Shown here piece after piece: positions 1 through 6,375 of a DNA stretch of 64,000 bases. The notes under the pieces are model-generated. The model was not told the DNA's origin. It did not search any database and saw only the letters and a list, made by a program, of their open reading frames with translations. Every line of letters begins with the position of its first letter. Position 1 is the first letter of the stretch. A program made the translations under genes and the position numbers. Source of the DNA: CAJQQY01 sp045104975 (GTDB taxonomy: Bacteria > Bacteroidota > Bacteroidia > Chitinophagales > Saprospiraceae); contig JBGCCY010000033.1 of the NCBI GenBank assembly GCA_045104975.1, positions 137,131-201,130 of the forward strand, given 5' to 3'.

Positions 1-1
1 T

Positions 2-1024
2 ATTGATACTTCGGCATTTTTAGCTCCGATAGATACTATTTATAATTATTGCGAAAACTCCTCTGGGAATTTTGCAGACGTAACTATTGTCGAACCGAAT
101 TGTGTCGAAATTATGGCATTTAATGTTGGAGGATTGGACACCGCTTGCATTGTGATTTGTGATACGATGGGCGTATGCGACACGACGGTTTTATTGATTG
201 ATGTTACTCAACCTGAATTGATGACTGTCTACGACACGACTTCGATTAACCAGTCAGGAACTTTCTGCCCTGACACAACTCAACTCTATGGAGTCGTCAA
301 TAGCATTGTAAATATTTGTGATTCGCTCTCAGGAACTAATGTAGCGTTTGAAGTAATTGATTCTACTTTTTGTATTGATTTCACGCCACTCACATTAGGT
401 ACTGATACCGCTTGCATTGTGATTTGTGATGACCTTGGAACATGCGACACGACGATTTATATATTGACAGTTATCAATCCAATTGATACTATCATTGCAG
501 TCGATGATGATACAGTTACTTACACGATCAATCCAGTTACAATTGATATTTTTGCCAATGATATCTTTGATCCAGATTCGTTAATTTTTGGAATAGTTAC
601 AGGCGTAAGTCATGGAACATTAGTCAGTAATCCAGATGGATCATTTACCTATCTAGCAGAAGCAGGCTTCTGTGGAGATATTGATTCTTTCACGTATTTT
701 ATTTCTAATGGAACAATTTCAGATACTGCCACGGTGACTATAGAAGTGCTCTGTGATGAGATTTTTGTCTTCAATGGTTTTTCTCCAAACAACGATGGAG
801 TAAATGAAACGCTCGAGATTCAAGGCATTGATAATTTCCCAAATAATGTGGTAAGTATTTTTAACCGTTGGGGAAATAGAGTTTATTTCATCGAAGGGTA
901 TTCCAATGATGAGGGATGGACTGGAACGTTTGAAGGAAAAGATCTGCCCGATGGAACTTACTTCTACATCATTGCAGATGGGGAAGGAGCTAAATATACT
1001 GGCTGGATGCAAATTAGGCGATAG
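2..1024 (+). CDS. Type-B T9SS secreted surface protein, 3' end only (CHU_C domain)
   Basis: The reading frame is open from base 2, so this is the C-terminal part of a longer gene cut by the window edge. The visible part has repetitive beta-rich modules with recurrent D-T-x-C/IVICD motifs, then a cadherin/VCBS-like module (motif IFANDIFDPDS and FTYFISNGTISDTATVTI), and ends in a gliding-motility-associated C-terminal domain (FNGFSPNNDGVNETLEI, then VSIFNRWGNRVY, then DLPDGTYFYII). That last domain is the known type-B sorting signal of the type IX secretion system, so the protein is inferred to be exported and surface-attached. A PorP/SprF gene lies about 500 bp downstream on the same strand, the usual partner of SprB-like substrates. 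Ligand unknown. Confidence 0.9.
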   Translation: MDTSAFLAPIDTIYNYCENSSGNFADVTIVEPNCVEIMAFNVGGLDTACIVICDTMGVCDTTVLLIDVTQPELMTVYDTTSINQSGTFCPDTTQLYGVVNSIVNICDSLSGTNVAFEVIDSTFCIDFTPLTLGTDTACIVICDDLGTCDTTIYILTVINPIDTIIAVDDDTVTYTINPVTIDIFANDIFDPDSLIFGIVTGVSHGTLVSNPDGSFTYLAEAGFCGDIDSFTYFISNGTISDTATVTIEVLCDEIFVFNGFSPNNDGVNETLEIQGIDNFPNNVVSIFNRWGNRVYFIEGYSNDEGWTGTFEGKDLPDGTYFYIIADGEGAKYTGWMQIRR

Positions 1025-1086
1025 TCATTTTGAATACCGAATATTTATTATTCGAATTAAGAAAAGTCTTTTATGGTGGGGATTTT

Positions 1087-1112
1087 GGATTAGGGGGGTC
1101 TGATCCTTTTTT
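1087..1112 (+). terminator. Rho-independent terminator of the CHU_C gene
   Basis: GGATTAG (1087-1093) can pair with CTGATCC (1100-1106), with one G-T wobble and a G-rich 6-base loop, followed directly by six T. It lies 60 bp after the stop codon on the same strand. A second weaker pairing encloses it (about 1066-1082 with 1112-1128). Confidence 0.6.
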
Positions 1113-1520
1113 CCCATCATTAAAAGACCCATCATTTATGAAAACTAAAACAGTTTAAAATACATTTTCCATTCTTGAAATTTTCTACCGTTTAAATCTT
1201 ACCAATAGTAAATTATTGTTGAAGCATTCCTAAATATCCTAATAAGGTATGGTTTTTGGATATGAACTAATCAATCTTTCTATTAGTAGAATATCTCTCA
1301 AATCAAGTCTATTTTAACTTTTTTTCCCCACGTAAAAGACTGATTGATTTCCCTAATTTTTCCCTCATTTTTAGTATAGAATATTTTAAGATACTGGTTA
1401 ATAGTGTTTTACAAATAAGGAATATTTATTCTTTGTAGAATGTGATTTCAAATGCAGTTTTCTTTAATGTTTTATTGTTGACTTGTCAAATAACACAATT
1501 GTAAATACATATTCAAGAAA
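1113..1520. other. Intergenic gap, AT-rich
   Basis: AT-rich spacer between the CHU_C gene and the PorP/SprF gene. I see no ORF, RNA gene or clear TAnnTTTG promoter here beyond the outer arm of the hairpin at its left edge. It probably carries the promoter and leader of the next gene. Confidence 0.4.
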
Positions 1521-2522
1521 ATGAAAAAATTATTACCATTATTCTTACTCCTTTTTTTTATCTCCAATAATATTCATGCGCAGCAAGATGCCATGTTTAC
1601 CAAGTATATGTTCAATTCTTTGAACTTTAATCCTGGGTATGCGGGAAGTAAAGAATACCTGTCGATGGTCGCTCTTTATCGAGATCAATGGCTAGGATTG
1701 GATGGCGCTCCAACCACCCAAACGTTATCTATTCATACTCCATTCAAAGACCGAGTAGGATTTGGATTGAATATTAGTAATGATAAAATTGGGGTGACCG
1801 GTTCGACGGTAGGAAGTTTAAGTTATGCCTATCGTGTTCCTTTTGGAAAAGGAAAAGTATCGCTAGGTTTACAAGCCAGTTTTATGAATTACCGAACTGA
1901 TTTTGGAAAATTAAATTACAAAGATCCAAGGTCTGGTGATTTATCATTTAAGGATGATGTAAATATTTGGGAGCCAAATTTTGGAGCAGGAGTATATTAT
2001 TATTCTGATAAATTTTATGCTGGATTTTCAGTTCCACATTTAATTAAGACGGATTTGAATGATGCTTCAGATTCCAACACCCGAAGGGCACAATTGTATC
2101 GACATTTTTATTTCACAACTGGACTGGCGATTCCTATTCGAGGAGAAAGTTTGGTTTTCAAACCTTCGTTGTTGATTAAGAGTGTAGAACTTTTTGGAGA
2201 TTTTTCTTCCAGTTCAAATAATAGAATGCCAGTTGGCGCACCTACAGAGTTTGATATTGATTTATCTTTCTTGTTTTATCAATCACTTTGGGTTGGGGCA
2301 TCTTTTCGATCATCGTTTGAAGCTTTTATAGGAAAAACGAGTTCAGTAGATTCTGCTGATTTGTGGGCGATGTTTTATTTAAATAAAGGAATGAGAGTTG
2401 GTCTAGCTTATGATTTTACTTTGACAGAATTAAGAAATCACAACAAAGGATCATTCGAAATCATGTTAGGATATGATTTTTATTTCCAACAACAACATGT
2501 GGTCACACCTCGTTATTTCTAA
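1521..2522 (+). CDS. PorP/SprF family type IX secretion membrane protein
   Basis: A 333-residue protein with a clear signal peptide (MKKLLPLFLLLFFISNNIHAQ) and the family hallmark directly after it: QQDAMFTKYMFNSLNFNPGYAG, then YRDQWLGLDGAP and TQTLSIHTPF. The remainder is alternating beta strands ending in an aromatic residue pattern typical of an outer-membrane beta barrel (ends TPRYF). PorP and SprF proteins are outer-membrane partners needed for secretion or surface attachment of type-B T9SS substrates. The gene follows a CHU_C substrate gene on the same strand, so that substrate is the likely partner (inference). Length is normal for the family. Confidence 0.93.
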   Translation: MKKLLPLFLLLFFISNNIHAQQDAMFTKYMFNSLNFNPGYAGSKEYLSMVALYRDQWLGLDGAPTTQTLSIHTPFKDRVGFGLNISNDKIGVTGSTVGSLSYAYRVPFGKGKVSLGLQASFMNYRTDFGKLNYKDPRSGDLSFKDDVNIWEPNFGAGVYYYSDKFYAGFSVPHLIKTDLNDASDSNTRRAQLYRHFYFTTGLAIPIRGESLVFKPSLLIKSVELFGDFSSSSNNRMPVGAPTEFDIDLSFLFYQSLWVGASFRSSFEAFIGKTSSVDSADLWAMFYLNKGMRVGLAYDFTLTELRNHNKGSFEIMLGYDFYFQQQHVVTPRYF

Positions 2523-2550
2523 TTTTTTTTGGAAAATAAATAATGTGATA

Positions 2551-2597
2551 AAAAAAGGAAGGTGCTAATTTATTTAAATTAGCACCTTCCTTTTTTT
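2551..2597. terminator. Strong bidirectional terminator
   Basis: A run of A then GGAAGGTGCTAATTT (left arm 2551-2571) is mirrored by AAATTAGCACCTTCC plus a T run (2576-2597). It is a stem of about 20 bp with a tiny loop. It separates two convergent genes and has A/T tracts on both sides, so it can end transcription in either direction. Confidence 0.85.
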
Positions 2598-2646
2598 ATT
2601 TATACTAGAGTCGAGGCATGCCTTGTCTCTACATGAATTCAAATTT

Positions 2647-3822
2647 TTAAAAGAAAACCTTTTTAGTAAATATCCCAGAAATCGTTTCTACCGTCGCCAC
2701 ATAAACTCCATTTTGAATATTTCCAGTTTCCAATATTACTTCCTGTTGAGCTTCTGTAGAATTCATTTCTAAAACCGTTTTTCCTAACAGATCAAATACT
2801 CGAACATTTAAAATGTCACTTGCATCAGATGTAACTGCGAGTTCTTGAGAAATAGGACGAGCAACTACTTTTATATTATCAACAAAGATATTTTTGTTAG
2901 ACAAAATTATCGTTCCTTCCGTTGGATTAGGATGTACAAATTGACTGAAAAATTCCCAGATATGTTCCGTAGCATTAAAGTCACGATTCGTTACTACTCC
3001 TGGCAAATTAATAGAAGCATCAGGCCAAGTATGACCTCCATTCTCGACAATATAAAACCAAACTTTCGAGTCTTCATCACCATTATTAAATTCTAATTTT
3101 TCTACGGTAGAATTATCAGTTGTACTAATATCGGCAATTTCAATTGTATCTGCTGGAGTAGAACAATTATTATGATCCACCCAAAAATCGACTAACTCTG
3201 GAATGGATGGAGCAAAAAGTGGAATGCCATTAAAATCAACAATTCCATCATTCGTTCCATGGATTTGCATCACAGGAACAGCTCGAGAAGGAGTACAATT
3301 ATTTAGTTGTTCATTAAAGACACTACCCGTAACCGAAGCAATTGCAGTAATTCGATCGGATAATTGGCAAGCCAACATATAACTCATGTATCCTCCATTT
3401 GACATTCCAGTCGAATAAACCCTTGCCAAATCAATATCATAATCTGTATAAACTTTATCGATCAATAAATTCAAAAAACCAATATCATCTACATCTGTTC
3501 CAAAGTAAGCATTCCAATGTGATCCAGTTTGACCAGTAGTTGTGGTTCTAACCAAACCTTGAGGAGTCACGACAATAAAATTTTCTGTTTCTGCGAGGGC
3601 ATTCAATGCAGTATAAAAAATTTGTTCTGTTGCATTCGAACCGAATCCATGAAGATTAAAAACCATAGGTAAACTCTGTCCCGCTTGATAAGCAGAAGGA
3701 AGGAAAACAGAATATTCGCGGGTTTCCCCATCATGTGAAATAGTCCCATTGATGAGTTGGGAAAAACAAAACGAAGTAGAAAAGAGAAGAACAAAAAAGG
3801 AAATGTAAATTTTCTGAAACAT
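2647..3822 (-). CDS. Secreted PHB-depolymerase-type esterase with T9SS type-A sorting domain
   Basis: A 391-residue alpha/beta hydrolase of the LpqC/polyhydroxybutyrate depolymerase group, which hydrolyses ester bonds (feruloyl/acetyl esters or polyesters; exact substrate not readable). Signal peptide about residues 1-21. Oxyanion segment NLHGFGSNATE near residue 56; nucleophile elbow GMSNGG with Ser about 141; acid in HGTNDGIVDF near 192-196; His in GGHTWPD near 264. These make a complete Ser-Asp-His set. After about residue 300 a separate segment ends in VRVFDLLGKTVLEMNS...NGVYVATVET...KKVFF, a type-A T9SS sorting domain, so export across the outer membrane is expected. It is convergent with the PorP/SprF gene and lies just downstream of era on the same strand. 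Confidence 0.88.
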   Translation of the reverse strand: MFQKIYISFFVLLFSTSFCFSQLINGTISHDGETREYSVFLPSAYQAGQSLPMVFNLHGFGSNATEQIFYTALNALAETENFIVVTPQGLVRTTTTGQTGSHWNAYFGTDVDDIGFLNLLIDKVYTDYDIDLARVYSTGMSNGGYMSYMLACQLSDRITAIASVTGSVFNEQLNNCTPSRAVPVMQIHGTNDGIVDFNGIPLFAPSIPELVDFWVDHNNCSTPADTIEIADISTTDNSTVEKLEFNNGDEDSKVWFYIVENGGHTWPDASINLPGVVTNRDFNATEHIWEFFSQFVHPNPTEGTIILSNKNIFVDNIKVVARPISQELAVTSDASDILNVRVFDLLGKTVLEMNSTEAQQEVILETGNIQNGVYVATVETISGIFTKKVFF

Positions 3823-3863
3823 AATATTTTATTTTTTTAGAAATCTCCCTGTGTAGAAAGGAT

Positions 3864-4760
3864 TTATTGATTATATCCAAATTGTTTTAAAAACCGATCA
3901 TCATCTCGCCAATTATCTTTTACTTTGACAAATAACTCTAGGAAAACTTTACTTTCCAAAAAGTCTTCAATATCTCGCCGTGCAGCCGACCCTAAATTTT
4001 TGATGGCAGTTCCACCTTTTCCAATGATGATAGATTTCTGAGTTTTTCGAGCCACATAAATGAGTGCGCTAATTCTAACCAAAGGGTCGCCATTTTTAGT
4101 TTCGGTTTCCTTAAATGATTCAATCACTACTTCAGCAGAGTAGGGGATTTCTTGTTGATATTGTTGAAGAATCTTTTCTCGAATCATTTCACTTATAAAA
4201 AATCGCTCAGGTTTATCCGTCAATTGATCCTTTGGATAAAATGCTGGCCCTTCTTTTAAGTAACTCAAAATGACTTTAAAAAGTCTCTCCGTATTCATTT
4301 TTTTCAAAGCAGAAATCGGAACAACTTCTGTGAAATCTACCATCATCGTCCATTGTTGAATCAAATCCATTACCTGCTTATCTTTAATCGTATCAATTTT
4401 ATTGATGACTAAAAAAATAGGAGTTTCCATTTTCTTCAACTTCTGAATAATTGGATCATCCTCTGTGTAATGTTCATTTGGTTCCGTCAAAAACAACATT
4501 ACATCTCCATCTTTAAAAGTAGTATCAACAAATTTGTTCATCGCCACATGCATTTTATAAGCAGGATCTCGAACCACTCCGGGAGTATCTGAAAATACAA
4601 CTTGATAATCGTCATCACTTACAATTCCAATAATCCGATGCCGAGTCGTTTGTGGTTTATTCGTAATGATCGACATTCGTTCACCGACCAAGGCATTCAT
4701 CAAAGTGGATTTCCCTACATTTGGACGTCCAATAATATTTACAAAACCAGATTTATGCAT
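3864..4760 (-). CDS. era: GTPase Era
   Basis: A 298-residue GTPase with Era architecture. G1 GRPNVGKS at residues 11-18, switch I with QTTRHRI, G3 DTPG near 58-61, G4 NKID near 120-123, G5 ISALK near 161. The C-terminal KH domain carries IIIGKGGTAIKNLG and RRDIEDFL. Era binds 16S rRNA and 30S precursors in ribosome maturation. Length and motifs are fully standard and the start MHKSGFVNIIGRPNVGKS matches the family. Downstream on the same strand is the esterase (41 bp gap); upstream is an unknown 194-residue gene, separated by a palindromic spacer. This is the clearest housekeeping gene of the window. Confidence 0.97.
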   Translation of the reverse strand: MHKSGFVNIIGRPNVGKSTLMNALVGERMSIITNKPQTTRHRIIGIVSDDDYQVVFSDTPGVVRDPAYKMHVAMNKFVDTTFKDGDVMLFLTEPNEHYTEDDPIIQKLKKMETPIFLVINKIDTIKDKQVMDLIQQWTMMVDFTEVVPISALKKMNTERLFKVILSYLKEGPAFYPKDQLTDKPERFFISEMIREKILQQYQQEIPYSAEVVIESFKETETKNGDPLVRISALIYVARKTQKSIIIGKGGTAIKNLGSAARRDIEDFLESKVFLELFVKVKDNWRDDDRFLKQFGYNQ

Positions 4761-4783
4761 ATTTTTTTAATGGTTATTTTTTT

Positions 4784-4858
4784 AACGGTGAACTGTTAGC
4801 GGTGAACTGTTCATCCCAAAACGAGATGTTAACAATTCATCTTTAATCATTAACCGTT
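4784..4858. repeat. Imperfect intergenic palindrome (dispersed family, copy 1)
   Basis: The outer arms are AACGGT (4784-4789) and ACCGTT (4853-4858). Nested arms GAACTGTTCATC and GATGTTAACAATTC flank the loop motif CCCAAAACGA. Nearly the same loop motif and GGTGAA...TTCACC-like arms occur at 8889-8930, and related arms at 23261-23335. It fills most of the gap between the 194-residue gene and era and overlaps the upstream stop codon. Confidence 0.6.
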
Positions 4859-5441
4859 AGTAACGGAGTTGTTTTACTTCGCTATGAATTAAATTTTCAA
4901 TAATTTTAAATACTACTTTCGGGGCAAGTGGTCGCCAAATGACATCGTTAAATTGTTGCCCGATGTTGACATAAAATTGAATTTGAGTTTCTTCCATTTC
5001 AGTCTGTACATGTTGGAGCAAGTTAATAAAACAAATCCATCCTTTTTCATCACTCGCATCTTCTTGCCATTCTTCATAATAACAATCATCTGAACCATGG
5101 AAGTTGAGTACATTTTCGCAGATCAAAATGAATTTAGAAATACCATGGTGTGCTAATGCATCCATGACATCTCTTTTCAAGAACATAATATCATTTGTCA
5201 CGGCATCATTCCATTCACCAATTAATTCCATGATGGCGAAACCTTCTTCATAGTCTACAAATAAAATTTTTATATACAAAGTCGGTGACCCAAAATTATC
5301 CCATTGTGGATGGATGAAATAATTATATACTTTTTGTGAATATTGAAATTCACTATATTCTCTTCCATGAAAAGGAGAACGTTCATCTAATTCTGATTGA
5401 TAACGATCTCTCCATTTGTAGTGTGGTTCTATGTTATGCAA
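4857..5441 (-). CDS. Conserved-looking hypothetical protein, 194 aa
   Basis: I do not recognise a named family. The 194-residue product has no signal peptide or membrane segment and looks like a soluble cytoplasmic alpha/beta protein. It is rich in acidic and aromatic residues (FVDYEEGFAIMELIGEW; VLNFHGSDDCYYEEWQEDASDEKGW). The alternation of LYIKILFVDY, FAIMELIGEW, FILICENV and IQFYVNI suggests a central sheet. The only start compatible with the in-frame upstream stop is TTG at 5441 (next residues HNIEPHYKWRD). It is divergent from the NadR-like kinase with a very short gap, and codirectional with era 96 bp downstream. Function unknown. Confidence 0.75.
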   Translation of the reverse strand: MHNIEPHYKWRDRYQSELDERSPFHGREYSEFQYSQKVYNYFIHPQWDNFGSPTLYIKILFVDYEEGFAIMELIGEWNDAVTNDIMFLKRDVMDALAHHGISKFILICENVLNFHGSDDCYYEEWQEDASDEKGWICFINLLQHVQTEMEETQIQFYVNIGQQFNDVIWRPLAPKVVFKIIENLIHSEVKQLRY

Positions 5442-5473
5442 ATTCTAATCAATAATTTTAAAATGAATAATTG

Positions 5474-5481
5474 TAATTTTG
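5474..5481 (+). promoter_or_regulatory. Bacteroidetes -7 element TAATTTTG
   Basis: TAATTTTG matches the TAnnTTTG -7 consensus exactly and lies between the divergent 194-residue gene and the kinase. I see no good -33 TTTG at 17-19 bp upstream. It overlaps the in-frame TTG at 5479, which argues that translation starts further downstream, at GTG 5515. Confidence 0.4.
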
Positions 5482-5514
5482 TCCAGAAAAAAAATCAAAA
5501 TTCGTCATTTATCT

Positions 5515-6027
5515 GTGGATAAAAAAATAAAAAAGATAATTCTCACCGGGCCTGAATCAACAGGTAAGTCAACCCTTGCTAAACAATTGGCTCAAGTGTA
5601 TAACACAGTTTGGGTGCCAGAGTTCGCACGAACTTATTTAGAAGGATTGAGTCGTCCATATCGGGAAGATGATTTATTGAAAATTGCTGAAGGTCAGCGT
5701 GACTTGGAATCTTTTTTTTTCAAAAAAGCTGATCAATATTTGTTTTGTGATACCAGTATGTTGGTCATGAAAATTTGGTCAGAATATCGTTTTGGGAAAT
5801 GCCATCCATGGATTCTAGAGCAATTGGAAAATGAAAAAGACACCACCTATATTTTATGTGGAACTGACATTCCTTGGGAATACGATGAACAAAGAGAAAA
5901 CCCAAATGATCGAAATGAACTCTATCAAAAATACCTTTCCGAATTAAAATTTTATCAAAAAGAATTTATTGAAGTGACTGATAGTCAAGAGGTTAGAGTA
6001 AGGAAGGTTGCTCACTTTATTAATTGA
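5515..6027 (+). CDS. NadR-like P-loop kinase (AAA_28 type)
   Basis: The protein resembles the ribosylnicotinamide kinase half of NadR without the nucleotidyltransferase half: Walker A GPESTGKST near the N-terminus, WVPEFARTYLEG, an aspartate-bearing strand LFCDTSMLVMKIW, and a lid/specificity segment CGTDIPWEYDEQRENPNDR. Known members phosphorylate nicotinamide riboside, and relatives are common next to thiamine uptake genes in Bacteroidetes. A TPP riboswitch sits 130 bp downstream, so a role in salvage of a thiamine-related or nicotinamide nucleoside is possible (inference). I chose GTG 5515 because it puts the P-loop about 10 residues from the start, as usual. An in-frame TTG at 5479 would add 12 lysine/arginine-rich residues but lies within a predicted -7 promoter element. 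Confidence 0.8.
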   Translation: MDKKIKKIILTGPESTGKSTLAKQLAQVYNTVWVPEFARTYLEGLSRPYREDDLLKIAEGQRDLESFFFKKADQYLFCDTSMLVMKIWSEYRFGKCHPWILEQLENEKDTTYILCGTDIPWEYDEQRENPNDRNELYQKYLSELKFYQKEFIEVTDSQEVRVRKVAHFIN

Positions 6028-6125
6028 ATCAAAATCAAAATCGAAAATAACAATTGCGATTTTGAAAAATTAAAGAATGTCAAATGGTAAGCTCAATGCC
6101 ATCTTTTTTGATTTTGATTTTGATT
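6027..6125. repeat. Inverted repeat after the kinase gene
   Basis: A perfect 16 bp inverted repeat, AATCAAAATCAAAATC (6027-6042) against GATTTTGATTTTGATT (6110-6125). A competing local hairpin TCAAAATCG/CGATTTTGA (6035-6043 with 6057-6065) is also possible. It begins at the last base of the kinase gene, so it may end that transcript. Its right arm contains the -33 TTTG of the next promoter. Confidence 0.6.
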
Positions 6126-6148
6126 GCCATTTTGATTGTTTACCTTTG
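6119..6148 (+). promoter_or_regulatory. Bacteroidetes promoter of the riboswitch/TonB transcript
   Basis: TTTG at 6119-6122, an 18-base spacer, then TACCTTTG at 6141-6148. Both match the sigma-ABfr consensus (TTTG and TAnnTTTG). The predicted transcription start, about 5-8 bases on, falls at the first base pairs of the TPP riboswitch P1 helix. Confidence 0.8.
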
Positions 6149-6154
6149 CGACAT

Positions 6155-6233
6155 CTTGTTTGGGGTGTCCTTATTTAAGGACTGAGATTATACCCATTGA
6201 ACCTGCTCAGATCATGCTGGGAAGGGAAATAAG
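6155..6233 (+). ncRNA. TPP riboswitch (THI element)
   Basis: The conserved THI-box core is present: GGGGTG at 6162-6167, ACTGAGATTATACCC from 6181, TTGAACCTG, then ATCATGCTGGGAAGGGAA. P1 forms from CTTGTTT (6155-6161) and AAATAAG (6227-6233) with one wobble; a short P3 forms from GTCC/GGAC (6167-6170 with 6179-6182). This class binds thiamine pyrophosphate and lowers expression of downstream thiamine genes. The only downstream gene before a strand change is a TonB-dependent receptor. Confidence 0.95.
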
Positions 6234-6299
6234 CCTTTCAGAATAAAAATTTATCGACCGATAGATTTGGCTTTTCAATGGTGTTTACTGAATTAAAAA

Positions 6300-6333
6300 T
6301 TTTACACAAACCCCTGTGTGAAGTATTTTTTTC
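6300..6333 (+). terminator. Candidate riboswitch expression platform (intrinsic terminator)
   Basis: TTTTACACA (6300-6308) pairs with TGTGTGAAG (6315-6323) over 9 bp including two wobbles, loop AACCCC, followed by a T-rich tract TATTTTTTTC. It lies between the TPP aptamer and the receptor start, where a ligand-controlled terminator is expected. An upstream pairing AAGCC (6231-6235) with GGCTT (6269-6273) overlaps the P1 3' strand and could act as the switching helix. The switching mechanism is inference. Confidence 0.6.
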
Positions 6334-6336
6334 AAT

Positions 6337-6360
6337 CCTTTTGCAAAAAAAGCAAAAAGG
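6337..6360 (+). promoter_or_regulatory. Hairpin just before the receptor start codon
   Basis: CCTTTTGC (6337-6344) can pair with GCAAAAAGG (6352-6360) with one bulged A, ending 15 bases before the ATG at 6376. It could affect access to the translation start. This is a weaker second candidate for the expression platform. Confidence 0.35.
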
Positions 6361-6375
6361 CAAAACACATTTTTT

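Noticed and set aside
2..1024. Calling the CHU_C proteins gliding-motility proteins
   Set aside because: The domain name reflects its first description; it is a T9SS sorting signal and no Gld or Spr motility genes other than PorP/SprF are present.
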